Source of the DNA: Gammaproteobacteria bacterium | GTDB taxonomy: Bacteria; Pseudomonadota; Gammaproteobacteria; Arenicellales; UBA868 | Direction of reading: 5' to 3' | Assembly (NCBI GenBank): GCA_022450155.1 | Contig: JAKUQR010000001.1 | Span: 1 to 64,000 of the forward strand | Length of the DNA: 64,000 nt | Shown here: piece by piece, positions 1 through 9,892 of the stretch | Layout: each line of letters opens with the position of its first letter | Numbering within the stretch: the first letter of the stretch is position 1 | Position numbers and translations under genes: made by a program | The notes under the pieces: model-generated | Databases searched by the model: none | Seen by the model: the letters and a program-made list of their open reading frames with translations, nothing else | Told to the model about the DNA's origin: nothing

Positions 1-501
1 ATTGCAACCTTAGAAGCAGCCAGTGCAAAGGGTCCTGATCTGCTGGGTGAACATCGAGACGATTTCCCACCGGAGTACCTACACTGGATTGAGGCTGGCT
101 ACAAATTGAGCGCCGTAGACTTCTATAAGGATCAGGAGATCAGAACCGAAATTTATGACTGCATACAAGGGGTCTTCTCGGAATATGACTTGCTGGTGAC
201 CCCCACTCTCGCCTGCCTGGCGGTGGATAACGCCGATGACGGCAACACGGTCGGACCGACGGAGATCAATGGTGAGGCCGTCGATCCGCTGATTGGCTGG
301 TGCCTGACCTACCTCATTAACTTTACCGGTCACCCGGCCGCGTCTATTCCTGCCGGGCTCAGCGTCAGTGGATTACCCATCGGCATGCAAATTATCGGAC
401 GACGGTACGCTGACTCGGATGTTTTAACAGCCAGTGCGGCATATGAGCGCCTGCGGCCCTGGCACGACACCTACCAACGGTGTATTGATCGAACAGACTG
501 A
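1..501 (+). CDS. Amidase signature family enzyme, C-terminal part (5' end outside window)
   Basis: The reading frame is open from base 1, so only the last 166 residues are present; the ATG-less start is upstream of the window. The end has the usual amidase C-terminal layout: a stretch ending in VTPT, then FTGHPAASIPAG and GLPIGMQIIGRR, which closes the GatA/AS fold. The Ser-cisSer-Lys triad would lie in the missing half, so activity cannot be judged. Amidases of this family hydrolyse carboxamides in the cytoplasm. An SDR follows 32 bases downstream on the same strand. Two further amidases of the family lie at 25.9 and 38.7 kb. Confidence 0.9.
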   Translation: MATLEAASAKGPDLLGEHRDDFPPEYLHWIEAGYKLSAVDFYKDQEIRTEIYDCIQGVFSEYDLLVTPTLACLAVDNADDGNTVGPTEINGEAVDPLIGWCLTYLINFTGHPAASIPAGLSVSGLPIGMQIIGRRYADSDVLTASAAYERLRPWHDTYQRCIDRTD

Positions 502-533
502 AGCTTACAAGAAAACCCCTCAGCACTCAGATC

Positions 534-1280
534 ATGGGACGACTCAAGGATAAGCGGGTATTGATCACCGGCTCCGCCAGTGGCATCGGCCGCGCGGCAG
601 CACGACTGTTTGCCGCTGAAGGTGCGCGACTCACGCTGTGTGATCGTGACCATTTGCAAAACAAAGATCTTGCCCATGAAATCGATGCGACCGGCGGTCA
701 CGCACAGGCTATACAGACAGACGTGGGCGAACCCGATGATATGCAAAATGCTGTCAACACCGCCGTCGCCACTTATGGCGGCCTGGATGTACTCTACAAC
801 AACGCCGGTGGTGCAACCGGCAAAGATGGGTCAGTAACAGAAATTGAACTTGATGAGTTCTGGCGCACCATTCGGGTCGATCTGTTTGGGACCGTACTGG
901 GCTGCCGTTTTGCCATTCCCCATCTCGTCCAAGCAGGCGGCGGCTCCATCATCAATACCACCTCGATACGCGCCATGATCGGCACTGAAGGTGCAGATGC
1001 CTATACCTCAGCCAAAGGGGGGGTCGTCACATTGACTCGTGCCCTGGCCCTGCAATGGGCTCAGGCCGGTATACGCGTCAATGCAATTGCGCCCGGCGTC
1101 ATCCTCACCGACCGGGTGCGCACCATGCTTCGAGACGACGACCCGATCAGGGTTAAAACACCCTTAGGTCCTAGCGAACCTGAAGATGTTGCACCATTAG
1201 CGCTTTATCTCGCGTCGGACGAATCCCGGCAAATGACCGGGATGATCCTGCCACTGGACGGTGGTGCCAGTGCTGTCTGA
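534..1280 (+). CDS. Short-chain dehydrogenase/reductase (SDR), classical
   Basis: This is a 248-residue NAD(P)-dependent oxidoreductase of the classical SDR type. The Rossmann motif GSASGIG lies near residues 13-19 and NNAGG near 85-89. A Ser in NTTS and the YTSAK motif supply the Ser-Tyr-Lys catalytic set, followed by the RVNAIAPG segment. Length is normal for the family. An acidic residue after beta-2 (CDRD) suggests NAD(H) preference (inference). It sits 32 bases after the amidase and 52 before an MDR reductase, so the three may be cotranscribed. No strong Shine-Dalgarno precedes the ATG. Substrate unknown. Confidence 0.9.
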   Translation: MGRLKDKRVLITGSASGIGRAAARLFAAEGARLTLCDRDHLQNKDLAHEIDATGGHAQAIQTDVGEPDDMQNAVNTAVATYGGLDVLYNNAGGATGKDGSVTEIELDEFWRTIRVDLFGTVLGCRFAIPHLVQAGGGSIINTTSIRAMIGTEGADAYTSAKGGVVTLTRALALQWAQAGIRVNAIAPGVILTDRVRTMLRDDDPIRVKTPLGPSEPEDVAPLALYLASDESRQMTGMILPLDGGASAV

Positions 1281-1332
1281 CTGTAAATACCCGTACAATC
1301 CCTGAGCTCAATACCTTACCGAGTAGACTGAA

Positions 1333-2373
1333 ATGACAGATGTCATGAACAGGCGTATTACGCTTGCTGCTCGCCCCGTAGGCTTTCCCAAAGATTCTGA
1401 TTTTGAACTGGTGGAAGACTCCGCATTCGTATCCGAACCCGCTGAGGGCGAGTTGTTGTTACAGACACTCTACCTGTCGCTTGACCCTTACATGCGCGGT
1501 CGTATTAGTGAAGCCCACTCCTATACGGCCAGTGTAGAGATCGGACAGACCATGGTAGGCAGCACCGTCAGCTCGGTAGTGGCTTCCCACCACCCCAAAT
1601 TCAAATTCGGCGATCGGGTGCTGAGTTACTCCGGCTGGCAGGACTACGAGCTCAGCAACGGGCAGGGACTGCACAAGCTGGACCCGGTTCATGGCCCCAA
1701 CCCGATCAGCACGGCGTTGGGTGTGATGGGTATGCCAGGCCTTACGGCCTATGTTGGCCTGCTCGATATTGGCCAACCGGTATCTGGAGAAACTGTAGTG
1801 GTTTCTTCAGCAGCTGGCGCTGTAGGTTCCGTTGTAGGACAAATTGCTAAATTACACGGTTGTCATACAGTCGGTATCGCAGGTACTGCGGAGAAATGCC
1901 GGTACACGGTTGAAGAATTCGGGTTTGAGACTTGCTTAAACTATAACGATGACGACTTCAATTCCCAATTGAAGCGCGCCTGTCCAGACGGTATCGATAT
2001 CTACTTTGAAAATGTCGGCGGCAAGGTTTTCGATGCGGCGTCCAACCTAATGAATGATGGCGGCCGAATTCCGGTCTGCGGCATGATTTCACGCTACAAC
2101 GACACAGGACTTCCCAACGGGCCTGATACCCTGCCCCGCTTGATGCGTGCGGTCCTGACTCGAAGACTGCTGGTCCAGGGCTACATCGTGACCGATCACG
2201 GTAACCGACTGGACGCCTTTATGTCGGATATGTCGGGCTGGCTGAAACGAGGGGAGATTCGTTATCGTGAAGACATCACCGAAGGTCTTGAAAATGCGGT
2301 CGCAGCCTTCCAGGGCCTGCTCAGTGGCCGTAATACCGGTAAGGCGATTGTCAGGGTGTCAACAGAATTCTAG
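1333..2373 (+). CDS. NADP-dependent MDR oxidoreductase (LTB4DH/CurA type)
   Basis: This 346-residue protein is a zinc-independent medium-chain reductase of the leukotriene-B4 dehydrogenase/prostaglandin reductase/CurA group, which reduces the alkene of enones and enals. Family marks are LSLDPYMRGR near residue 50, GMPGLTAYVGL near 135, the nucleotide-binding SSAAGAVGSVVGQIAK near 155-170 and YFENVGG near 225. No catalytic-zinc GHE motif is seen, as expected. In-frame ATGs lie at 1333 and 1345; the second gives the more typical MNRRI start. It follows the SDR and precedes the SBP1 promoter. Confidence 0.9.
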   Translation: MTDVMNRRITLAARPVGFPKDSDFELVEDSAFVSEPAEGELLLQTLYLSLDPYMRGRISEAHSYTASVEIGQTMVGSTVSSVVASHHPKFKFGDRVLSYSGWQDYELSNGQGLHKLDPVHGPNPISTALGVMGMPGLTAYVGLLDIGQPVSGETVVVSSAAGAVGSVVGQIAKLHGCHTVGIAGTAEKCRYTVEEFGFETCLNYNDDDFNSQLKRACPDGIDIYFENVGGKVFDAASNLMNDGGRIPVCGMISRYNDTGLPNGPDTLPRLMRAVLTRRLLVQGYIVTDHGNRLDAFMSDMSGWLKRGEIRYREDITEGLENAVAAFQGLLSGRNTGKAIVRVSTEF

Positions 2374-2450
2374 AGACACTCTTTATTACAACATCTACAG
2401 ACAGTGGAAAGTCGCCAACTTGCCAAACAGCTCAATGGCTTGGAACCACC

Positions 2451-2480
2451 TTGTTGGCCAGAACTTTTAATGGTTATACT
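2451..2480 (+). promoter_or_regulatory. Candidate sigma-70 promoter for SBP1
   Basis: A good -10 hexamer TATACT lies at 2475-2480, with a weak -35 (TTGTTG, 2451-2456) 18 bases upstream. A perfect palindrome follows at the expected start of transcription, and AAAGGAGG then sits just before the ATG at 2517. Assigned by eye only. Confidence 0.4.
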
Positions 2481-2485
2481 GTCGC

Positions 2486-2497
2486 TGTGTTAACACA
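2486..2497. promoter_or_regulatory. Palindrome TGTGTTAACACA, candidate operator
   Basis: A perfect 12-base palindrome lies 6 to 17 bases after the -10 box of the SBP1 promoter, over the likely transcription start. The position suits a repressor site. No cognate regulator is encoded in this window. Confidence 0.3.
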
Positions 2498-2516
2498 CTA
2501 AAGGAGGCTGTAACTG

Positions 2517-4097
2517 ATGACGAAACCCACAAAATATCTGTTAGGACTGCTCGCAGCAGCTGCGTTATCGATCGGCACTGCTCAGGCAGGTTCTGTTTTG
2601 AAGATCGTGCCACATGCCGATCTCAAGAACACCGATCCGATCTGGACGACTGCGTATATCACCCGAAACAACGGCTACATGATCTATGACACGTTGTTCG
2701 CGATGGATGAGACTTTCAACGTTCATCTTCAGATGGCAGGCGCTCATTCGGTCAGTGATGATGGACTGGTACACACCATCACTCTCCGAGATGGACTCAA
2801 GTGGCATGATGGCAGCCCCGTTACGTCCGCGGACTGCATTGCCTCGATTAATCGATGGGGCAAACGCGATGGCATGGGCCAGCAGTTGCTGGCCGTCGTC
2901 GACACCATGTTTACCGTCGACAATAAGACTTTTGAGATCACTCTCACAGAACCTTGGGGTCTGCTAACGACCGCTCTGGGTAAGATGAGCTCCAACGTGC
3001 CCTTCATGATGCCGGCGGAAAAGGCCTACACCGATCCGTTTCTGCAGGTCCCAATGCCACTGATCGGTTCAGGCCCCTACAAATTCGTCGAAGCAGAATG
3101 GGTGCCTGGCGCCAAAGTGGTATACGAGAAATTTGCGGACTACGTGCCGCGTAGTGAACCGGCCAGTGCCGCATCGGGTGGCAAAATCGCTTATTTTGAC
3201 CGCGTCGAGTGGCTTTACATACCGGACCAGAACAGCGCCATGAATGCGTTGATCAACGGCGAGGTGGACTATTTCGAGGCGCCACAGTCTGATTTGTATG
3301 ATCTACTTGACGCAGCCGACAACGTCACGACAGGACAGCGGGACAACTACGGTAGCCAGGGTTGGCTCCGCATCAACCACCTGAATGCGCCGTTTGACAA
3401 CGTCAAGGCGCGTCACGCGGTCCAGTTGCTGGTCGACCAGGAGACTTACCTGCAGGCAATCGTTGGTACGCCCGATTTGTACCGGACGTGTGGTGCGATG
3501 TTCCTCTGTGACACGCCGTTTGAGACCTTTGTTGGCTCGGAACGGGTTATGACTCAGGACATCGAGCAAGCCAAGGCCCTGCTTAAGGAAGCGGGCTACA
3601 ACGGCGAAAAGATCGTCCTGATGCATCCGACCGATATTCCGGCGCTCAGTCACGCGACCCAAGTCACCGCCAGCCTGCTGCGCAAAGCCGGTATCAACCT
3701 GGAGGTTCAGGCCATGGACTGGAGCACCTTGACTTCTCGGCGTGCTGAGAAGAAAAGCATTGCCGACGGTGGCTGGAACATCTTCCACACTTCCTGGATC
3801 GCACCCGACCTGCTGAATCCGGTCGCAAACATCGGCGTATCGGGCGGTGGTATCGAAAAGGCCTGGTTTGGCTGGCCAACCGATGCGAAGGTCGAACAAC
3901 TGCGGCAGGATTTTGCCCGGGAAACCGATCCAGCAAAGCAGAAAGCGCTCGCTGATCAGGTACAGGCCCGAGCCATGGAGGTCGTGACCTATGTACCGAT
4001 CGGCCAGTACCTGAGTAAATACGCCTACCGGTCCGATCGACTGGAGGGGATTCTCAAGGGTCCAGTCCCGCTATTCTGGAACCTCCGGCCAAAATAA
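2517..4097 (+). CDS. Peptide ABC transporter periplasmic binding protein (SBP family 5), SBP1
   Basis: A 526-residue DppA/OppA-type solute-binding protein. Residues 1-25 form a Sec signal peptide (KYLLGLLAAAA core, cleavage after AQA). The mature part begins with the family opening PHADLKNTDPIWTTAYITRN; further marks are LRDGLKWHDGSPVTSADC, VEWLYIPD and GSGPYKF. It is preceded by a strong AAAGGAGG ribosome site and followed by a clear intrinsic terminator, so it is probably monocistronic. It converges on the dppFDCB-like genes, which supply the only permease and ATPases in the window. SBP2 at 20.3 kb is a close paralog sharing long blocks. The ligand is likely a peptide or peptide-like compound; it is not known. 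Confidence 0.95.
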   Translation: MTKPTKYLLGLLAAAALSIGTAQAGSVLKIVPHADLKNTDPIWTTAYITRNNGYMIYDTLFAMDETFNVHLQMAGAHSVSDDGLVHTITLRDGLKWHDGSPVTSADCIASINRWGKRDGMGQQLLAVVDTMFTVDNKTFEITLTEPWGLLTTALGKMSSNVPFMMPAEKAYTDPFLQVPMPLIGSGPYKFVEAEWVPGAKVVYEKFADYVPRSEPASAASGGKIAYFDRVEWLYIPDQNSAMNALINGEVDYFEAPQSDLYDLLDAADNVTTGQRDNYGSQGWLRINHLNAPFDNVKARHAVQLLVDQETYLQAIVGTPDLYRTCGAMFLCDTPFETFVGSERVMTQDIEQAKALLKEAGYNGEKIVLMHPTDIPALSHATQVTASLLRKAGINLEVQAMDWSTLTSRRAEKKSIADGGWNIFHTSWIAPDLLNPVANIGVSGGGIEKAWFGWPTDAKVEQLRQDFARETDPAKQKALADQVQARAMEVVTYVPIGQYLSKYAYRSDRLEGILKGPVPLFWNLRPK

Positions 4098-4151
4098 TCG
4101 ATCAGGCCCATTGAATTCGGCCATACAGGACCGAAAATCAATCCACTCGAT

Positions 4152-4181
4152 ACCCCCGGGTTTATACCCGGGGGTTTTTTT
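4152..4181 (+). terminator. Rho-independent terminator after SBP1
   Basis: A perfect 10-base-pair stem (ACCCCCGGGT with ACCCGGGGGT) with a TTAT loop is followed by seven T residues, 54 bases after the SBP1 stop codon. There is no T-run on the other strand, so it serves the plus strand only. Confidence 0.92.
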
Positions 4182-4313
4182 AGCAGGAATTGAGTCTCAC
4201 AGGCGTGCCGCTGGGATTTCGGCAGTGGCATTCCAAACAATGACCTTTGAACTCGTCCAGGCTAGAGTTCTTCCGATACACCGAGCCCTCATACAAGGGA
4301 TCAGTTCTAGCGA

Positions 4314-5333
4314 CTAGGTCGTGAGCGCGGCAGCTGCGTTGTCGGGTTCCCGTAAGTGGCACGCAACACGATGCCCCAGTGTGATCTCCTGCAAGGCTGG
4401 TTCTTCTGATCGGCAACGGTCCATCACATACGGGCAGCGGGTATGAAACCGACAACCCGACGGCGGATTAATCGGACTGGCAACATCGCCCCTAAGAATA
4501 ATTTTTTCCTTGACCGCCCGGGGATCGGGCACCGGCACCGCCGACAGCAGGGCTTCGGTGTACGGATGCAGGGGATTCCTGAACAGGCTTCGGGTGTCGG
4601 TGATCTCGACCAGTTTGCCGACGTACATTACGGCGATTCGGTGGCTAACGTGCTCAACCACTGCCAAATCGTGTGAGATAAACAGCAGTGCCAGGTTGAA
4701 TTCCTCTTGTAGATCGATGAGCAGATTGATCACCTGCGCCTGTACCGAAACATCCAGAGCGGAAACCGGTTCATCAGCGACGATCAGCGACGGGTTCAGA
4801 GCGAGTGCGCGGGCGATCCCCAGGCGTTGCCGCTGGCCGCCTGAAAACTCGTGCGGGTATCTTTCCATCGCCTCGCGTTTAAAGCCCACCCTTTCGAAAA
4901 GCATCTGCACCCGTTGATTAATTTCCGCCGAACTGCCTTGCTTGAAATTTCTCAGCGGCTCTGACACCAGGAACCCGGCCGACAGTTTTGGGTTGAGGGA
5001 GGAATAGGGATCCTGGAACACCATCTGCATCTCACGCCGATGCGGCAGAATCTCTGATCTGGACAACCCGGAAATATCGACACCCTTGAGGTGAATCTCA
5101 CCGGCTGTGAGATCGAGCAGACGAAGCACCACTCGCCCGACCGTAGACTTACCGCAACCACTTTCCCCCACCAGGCCCAGTGTCTCTCCCCGGGCAATGT
5201 CGAAGCTGACCCCATCGACCGCGTAAACGTTACCTACTTTTTTCGCCAACAGACCTTTCCGCACGTCAAAATACTTCTTGACGTCCCGCACCGATAAGAT
5301 GTTTTCTGAGACAGCTGCAGCGACAGGGGTCAT
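4314..5333 (-). CDS. Peptide ABC transporter ATP-binding protein, DppF/OppF type
   Basis: A 339-residue ABC ATPase that would power peptide uptake together with the DppD-like partner. Walker A is GESGCGKST, the signature is SGGQRQR and Walker B is LIVADEP, followed by the D-loop SALDVS. A C-terminal oligopeptide-transporter extension has [14 protein letters not shown], the cysteine-rich region typical of DppF/OppF. The frame could extend to 5381, but the ATG at 5333 overlaps the dppD stop as ATGA, which strongly favours this start and translational coupling. Last gene of the dppBCDF-like operon. Confidence 0.95.
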   Translation of the reverse strand: MTPVAAAVSENILSVRDVKKYFDVRKGLLAKKVGNVYAVDGVSFDIARGETLGLVGESGCGKSTVGRVVLRLLDLTAGEIHLKGVDISGLSRSEILPHRREMQMVFQDPYSSLNPKLSAGFLVSEPLRNFKQGSSAEINQRVQMLFERVGFKREAMERYPHEFSGGQRQRLGIARALALNPSLIVADEPVSALDVSVQAQVINLLIDLQEEFNLALLFISHDLAVVEHVSHRIAVMYVGKLVEITDTRSLFRNPLHPYTEALLSAVPVPDPRAVKEKIILRGDVASPINPPSGCRFHTRCPYVMDRCRSEEPALQEITLGHRVACHLREPDNAAAALTT

Positions 5334-6379
5334 GGCGTAGACGATTCCAGGCGATTGGCGAAGTTGCCTGACTCCCAGCAAGCCGCGTAATGCTGTTTAC
5401 GGTGTTCGGCCAGTTGCGGAGATTCGGCCTCGCACTGCTCGGAGGCGTAACTGCATCGAGGTGTAAACAGACAGCCTGGGATTTCCTCGATCAGTGAAGG
5501 TACCATTCCCGGTATCTCCTGCAGCCTGACCCGGTCACCGTCCCTCGCCAGACTTTCGTTCAATCGAGGAATTGATGTCATCAGGCCTTCACTGTAAGGA
5601 TGTAGCGGGTAATGAAATAACTCCTCAACAGAGGCTTCCTCAACCTTTTCCCCGGCATACATCACCAAAACCCGTTCACCCATTTCCGCCACCACACCCA
5701 AATCATGGGTAATGAGTATGATGGATGTTCCAAAATCATCTCGCAGCTCACGCATCAGATCCAGGATCTGGGCTTGAATCGTCACATCGAGCGCCGTGGA
5801 CGGCTCGTCGGCAATCAGGATCTTCGGGTTGCACGACAGCGCCATCGCGATCATCGCCCGCTGCCGCATACCGCCGGACAGTTGGTGAGGGTATTCGTTA
5901 ACCCTCTGGTGGGCATCCGGCACGCGAACTCGATCGAGGATCTCGACCGCCCGATCCCGAGCCACCCGGTCAGACACACCCTGGTGGAGCGAAATCACTT
6001 CTGAAATCTGCCGGCCGATGGTCAGGACCGGATTCAGCGAGGTCATCGGTTCCTGGAATATCATCGAGATCTCGTTTCCCCGGATAGCCCGCATCTCTTC
6101 TTCATTGAGCTTAAGCAGATCGGTGCCTTGGAAAAAGATCTCGCCGGACTCGATACGAGCGGGCGGCTTAGGCAGCAGGCCAAGGATCGTCATTGCGGTA
6201 ACGCTTTTACCGCAACCCGACTCACCAACGATGCATAGGGTTTCACCTGCGTAAAGCTCCAGCGACACCCCGTTGACTGCACGTACAGTGCCGTCCCGCG
6301 TGTCGAAAAAAGTACGCAGGTCCTTGATCTGAAGAATCGGTGAGTCGGTTCGGGCAGCGACAGCCGTTGAATTATCCAT
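5330..6379 (-). CDS. Peptide ABC transporter ATP-binding protein, DppD/OppD type
   Basis: A 349-residue ABC ATPase. Walker A GESGCGKS follows the TLCIV strand; the signature is LSGGMRQR, Walker B ILIADEP and the D-loop TALDV. The oligopeptide-family C-terminal region has [14 protein letters not shown]. It starts 15 bases after the dppC stop and overlaps dppF by four bases (ATGA). Together with the DppF-like ATPase it forms the expected heterodimer on the cytoplasmic face of the transporter. Confidence 0.95.
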   Translation of the reverse strand: MDNSTAVAARTDSPILQIKDLRTFFDTRDGTVRAVNGVSLELYAGETLCIVGESGCGKSVTAMTILGLLPKPPARIESGEIFFQGTDLLKLNEEEMRAIRGNEISMIFQEPMTSLNPVLTIGRQISEVISLHQGVSDRVARDRAVEILDRVRVPDAHQRVNEYPHQLSGGMRQRAMIAMALSCNPKILIADEPSTALDVTIQAQILDLMRELRDDFGTSIILITHDLGVVAEMGERVLVMYAGEKVEEASVEELFHYPLHPYSEGLMTSIPRLNESLARDGDRVRLQEIPGMVPSLIEEIPGCLFTPRCSYASEQCEAESPQLAEHRKQHYAACWESGNFANRLESSTP

Positions 6380-6394
6380 GCTGACGAACCCGAC

Positions 6395-7279
6395 CTACCG
6401 CATGCCCCGGGCAATACGCGGGTCCAGCGTGTCACGCAGACCGTCACCCAGAATATTAACCGTCATCACCATGCAGGCCAGACACAGCCCAGGGAAAAAC
6501 AGCAGCCACGGCTTGAACTGGAAATAGACCCGGCCTTCAGCCATCATGTTGCCCCAACTGGGTATTTCCGGCGGCGTCCCGGCCCCAAGAAAACTCAAAT
6601 AAGCCTCGACTATGACGGCCGAAGCACAGATGTAGGTCGCCTGGACCATGAGCGGTGCGAAAGTATTCGGCAGAATGTGCCGCACGAGGATTTGGGGTAA
6701 TCGGGTGCCTGAGGCTACAGCAGCCTCGACGTAGGGCATCTCACGGATGGTCAGAACAATGGCTCGTACCAAGCGCACGACGCGTGGAATCTCTGGTACA
6801 GATATAGCAATGATAACGTTCTGCACACTGGAGCCGACCAACGCCATCAGGGCAATCGCAAACAAAATACCAGGGATGGCCATGAGACCGTCCATGATGC
6901 GCATGACCACTGTATCCACTATCCGGACGTACCCAGCGAGGAGACCGATAAAAAGCCCGGCCCCGGTGCTGATCAGAGCCACGAACAGACCTACACTGAG
7001 AGAAATTCGGGCACCGTAAATAGTCCTCGCAAAAACATCCCGACCCAGATGGTCGGTACCGAACCAACCGAAATCACCGGGCGGCTTAAGCCGGTCCCAG
7101 GGCGCGATCTCAAGTGGATCTGGTGCCAGAAAAGGTGCAAAAATACCGAGAAGAATCATTGCGATGAGAATGGACGCACTGATGATGACGGTTGGATTGC
7201 GCCGGACAAAATCAGCCGTTCGGCCAGGTTTATCGGCACCGACCGTCTGGTCGGCTACCAAGGCATCAATTGCGGCCAT
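6395..7279 (-). CDS. Peptide ABC transporter permease, DppC/OppC type
   Basis: A 294-residue inner-membrane permease. It has a polar N-terminus, one early membrane helix, a periplasmic stretch containing the typical FGTDHLGRDVFAR motif, then about five more helices. The EAA loop region (EAAVASGTRLPQILVRHILPN) contacts the ATPases. The ATG is six bases after the dppB stop, and no Shine-Dalgarno is evident, which suits coupled translation. Residue length and topology match DppC. Confidence 0.95.
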   Translation of the reverse strand: MAAIDALVADQTVGADKPGRTADFVRRNPTVIISASILIAMILLGIFAPFLAPDPLEIAPWDRLKPPGDFGWFGTDHLGRDVFARTIYGARISLSVGLFVALISTGAGLFIGLLAGYVRIVDTVVMRIMDGLMAIPGILFAIALMALVGSSVQNVIIAISVPEIPRVVRLVRAIVLTIREMPYVEAAVASGTRLPQILVRHILPNTFAPLMVQATYICASAVIVEAYLSFLGAGTPPEIPSWGNMMAEGRVYFQFKPWLLFFPGLCLACMVMTVNILGDGLRDTLDPRIARGMR

Positions 7280-7285
7280 GAGGGA

Positions 7286-8227
7286 TTAGTATCGGATTCT
7301 GGGGTCTAGAAATACGTAACTCAGATCTACGAGCAGATTGACCAGCACGTAGACCCCTGAAAATAGGATGATGATCGCCTGAATCACCGGGTAGTCGCGG
7401 TGCAGTATGGCATCCACGGTCAACCTACCCAGACCGGGAATATTGAAAACACTTTCTGTCACAACCACACCACCGATCAGCAGCGCGATACCAACGCCAA
7501 TGATGGTGACGATAGGCACCGCCGCATTCTTCAGTGCGTGACGAGTTAGGACGACCCGCGAACTCAGTCCTTTGGCCTTCGCGGTCCGGATGTAATCCTC
7601 GGCGAGAACCTCCAGTACGCTGGCCCGAGTAATCCGTGCTATGAGGGCGATGTACACAATCCCCAGCGCGATACTCGGCAGCACCAGGCTTCGAAGACAC
7701 GGCAAAAGGCCGTCTGCTAAGTGCTTGTAGCCTTGAACCGGGAGCCACTTGAGTTGAATAGCAAACACATACATCAAGATGTAACCAATCACGAATACCG
7801 GCACGGAAAATCCCAGCACCGCGAATATCATCGCGAACCGGTCTATAAAGGTGCGAGATTTCCAGGCGGCCAGCACACCAAGCGGAATCGCAACACTGAT
7901 CGCGATGACAATGGTGAACAGCGACAGCATCAGCGTTGGTTCAATCCGCTGGCCGATGAGTTTCGTGACGGGCAGGTTGGAAAAAATCGATACGCCGAGG
8001 TCGCCCTGAGCGACACTTTTCACCCAGGTATAGAACTGGACAGGTATCGGTTCATTCAGCCCGAGTTTTTCACGGATTCCTTCGATGTCGGACGGGCTGG
8101 CGTAGTCGCCGGCGATGATTGCCGCGGGGTCACCGGGCGTCAAGTGCAGCAACCCGAACACAAATACAGCGACCACCACCATCACAGGGATGGTTGCCAG
8201 AATTCTTTTTACGATGTAAGCATACAT
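7286..8227 (-). CDS. Peptide ABC transporter permease, DppB/OppB type
   Basis: A permease of about 313 residues with an N-terminal helix (YIVKRILATIPVMVVVAVFV), the LTPGDPA motif just after it, about five further helices, and an EAA-like loop (RTAKAKGLSSRVVLTRHALKN). It ends in the family signature LVDLSYVFLDPRIRY. The ATG at 8257 would add ten residues (MHHCLDETGF) and has AGGA upstream; the start at 8227 gives the usual DppB N-terminus, so the start is uncertain. First gene of the operon, divergent from an M81 peptidase. Confidence 0.93.
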   Translation of the reverse strand: MYAYIVKRILATIPVMVVVAVFVFGLLHLTPGDPAAIIAGDYASPSDIEGIREKLGLNEPIPVQFYTWVKSVAQGDLGVSIFSNLPVTKLIGQRIEPTLMLSLFTIVIAISVAIPLGVLAAWKSRTFIDRFAMIFAVLGFSVPVFVIGYILMYVFAIQLKWLPVQGYKHLADGLLPCLRSLVLPSIALGIVYIALIARITRASVLEVLAEDYIRTAKAKGLSSRVVLTRHALKNAAVPIVTIIGVGIALLIGGVVVTESVFNIPGLGRLTVDAILHRDYPVIQAIIILFSGVYVLVNLLVDLSYVFLDPRIRY

Positions 8228-8422
8228 AAACCCAGTTTCATCCAAACAGTGGTGCATCAGTCGTCCTGTCGCACGTTGCCAACAAGACGAATCCCGAAAA
8301 TTCAGTACGGCAACGATGTTCCCGCACTGGCCCCGGGACCTGCTGCCAATATATCAGTAGCTGGCAGACTTGGGAACCAGTAGACTGATGTTCGACTTGA
8401 CATTCTACCAAGGGCCGTATTC

Positions 8423-9883
8423 GTGAAAGTATTTATTGCCTGCCTGGGCACAGAGACCAACACTTTCTCTAACATGCCGACGGGCCTGATCAATTTCCAA
8501 GAAACCATGTTGTACCACGGCGATGCAACCCGGGACAGTACGGCTCTTTTCGCCATGCCGCTAATCATCTGGCGGGAAAAAGCTGAAGCTGTCGGTGCTG
8601 AGGTCGTCGAGAGCCTGGCCGCTTTTGCCCAACCGGCCGGCCCGACCATGCGGACTGTATATGAGGATTTCCGAAGCGAGATTCTCACCGATCTGGCAAC
8701 AGCCATGCCGGTCGACTTGGTATTGCTCTGCCTGCACGGTGCCATGGTGGCAGACGGCTACGACGATTGTGAAGGCGATCTGACACAACGAGTAAGGCAA
8801 ATTGTTGGGCCGGATACTGTCATCGGCGTTGAACTCGACTTGCACTGCAGTATCACACAAACATTGACCGACCACGCCGACGTCATCATCACCTTTAAGG
8901 AATACCCACATATCGACCCGCCCGATCGGGCCCATGAACTGTTTGATGTCTGTTGGCAGACCCTACAAGGCGAAGTAAAGCCCGTGATGAATCTCCATGA
9001 TTTACAGATGATCAGCATGTGGCGAACACCGGTTGAACCGGCAGCATCGATTGTTCGCGAGATGCACGAACTCGAAACTCGCGACACAGTACTGTCGGTG
9101 TCCCATGCACATGGTTTTCCCTGGGGTGATGTGCCGGATGCTTCAGCCAAACTCCTGGTTGTCACAGACAATGACATAGAGACTGGTCGTAAAATCGCGT
9201 CAGATTTGGCCGAGACAATCTGGTCGCTGCGTGACGAGACGCACCCGACCGGGCTCAGTATTGATGAGGCATTCGATACAGCACTGGCGTCTGAATCGGG
9301 ACCCATCATCATGGCTGATCATGCGGACAACGCAGGCGTCGGAGCACCGTCTGATTCGACCTATATCCTCCAGGCCATCCTGGACAAGAACGTTGAGAAT
9401 GTAGCTAGCGGATTTTACTGGGATCCGGTGGCCGTACGCTTCTGTGTTGAAGCCGGTGAAGGCACCGAGTTTACCCTCCGAATCGGCGGAAAAGTGGGAA
9501 AAGGCTCTGGCCAACCGGTTGACCTACCCATCACCGTCCGCAAGATCGTCAGCAATGCCGAACAGTCCTTCGGCCAGGCAAAGCAGACCATGGGATGCGG
9601 TGTCTGGGTGAGCGCAGCGAATAATCTTGATATCTTTCTCAACAGCATCCGGACCCAGACCTTTCACCCCGACGCTTTTGAGCAGTTTGGCCTAAAACTC
9701 AGCGACAAGAAAATCGTCGTGGTGAAATCGACCCAGCACTTTTACGCCGGATTCGCCCCGATAGCTGAGTCAGTGCTTTACGTCTCTGCGCCGGGTTCGA
9801 TCAACATGAACTTCTCCGAGATTGGTTTTAAGAAATTCACTGACCCCTACTGGCCAAAGGTAGCTGATCCGAGATCAGCCTGA
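8423..9883 (+). CDS. M81 family metallopeptidase (MlrC-like), copy 1
   Basis: A 486-residue member of the M81/DUF1485 family, named after MlrC, a microcystin-degradation enzyme. Marks are TETNTFS at residues 10-16, CLHGAMVADG, LDLHCSITQ, FKEYPHID and DHADNAGVGAPSD, which supply the likely zinc ligands. The first motif has Thr where copy 2 has His (HETN). The GTG start at 8423 has AAGGG upstream. It faces copy 2 tail to tail with a nine-base gap. The protein is probably cytoplasmic, as there is no signal peptide. Substrate unknown; it may cleave small linear or cyclic peptides taken up by the adjacent transporter (inference). Confidence 0.92.
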   Translation: MKVFIACLGTETNTFSNMPTGLINFQETMLYHGDATRDSTALFAMPLIIWREKAEAVGAEVVESLAAFAQPAGPTMRTVYEDFRSEILTDLATAMPVDLVLLCLHGAMVADGYDDCEGDLTQRVRQIVGPDTVIGVELDLHCSITQTLTDHADVIITFKEYPHIDPPDRAHELFDVCWQTLQGEVKPVMNLHDLQMISMWRTPVEPAASIVREMHELETRDTVLSVSHAHGFPWGDVPDASAKLLVVTDNDIETGRKIASDLAETIWSLRDETHPTGLSIDEAFDTALASESGPIIMADHADNAGVGAPSDSTYILQAILDKNVENVASGFYWDPVAVRFCVEAGEGTEFTLRIGGKVGKGSGQPVDLPITVRKIVSNAEQSFGQAKQTMGCGVWVSAANNLDIFLNSIRTQTFHPDAFEQFGLKLSDKKIVVVKSTQHFYAGFAPIAESVLYVSAPGSINMNFSEIGFKKFTDPYWPKVADPRSA

Positions 9884-9892
9884 GCGTCATCT

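Noticed and set aside
3303-3899. 198-codon minus-strand ORF
   Set aside because: It lies wholly inside SBP1, has no family motif and no ribosome site; an antisense shadow.
7721-8383. 220-codon plus-strand ORF opposite the DppB gene
   Set aside because: His/Arg/Asp-rich translation without motifs, antisense to a clear permease gene.
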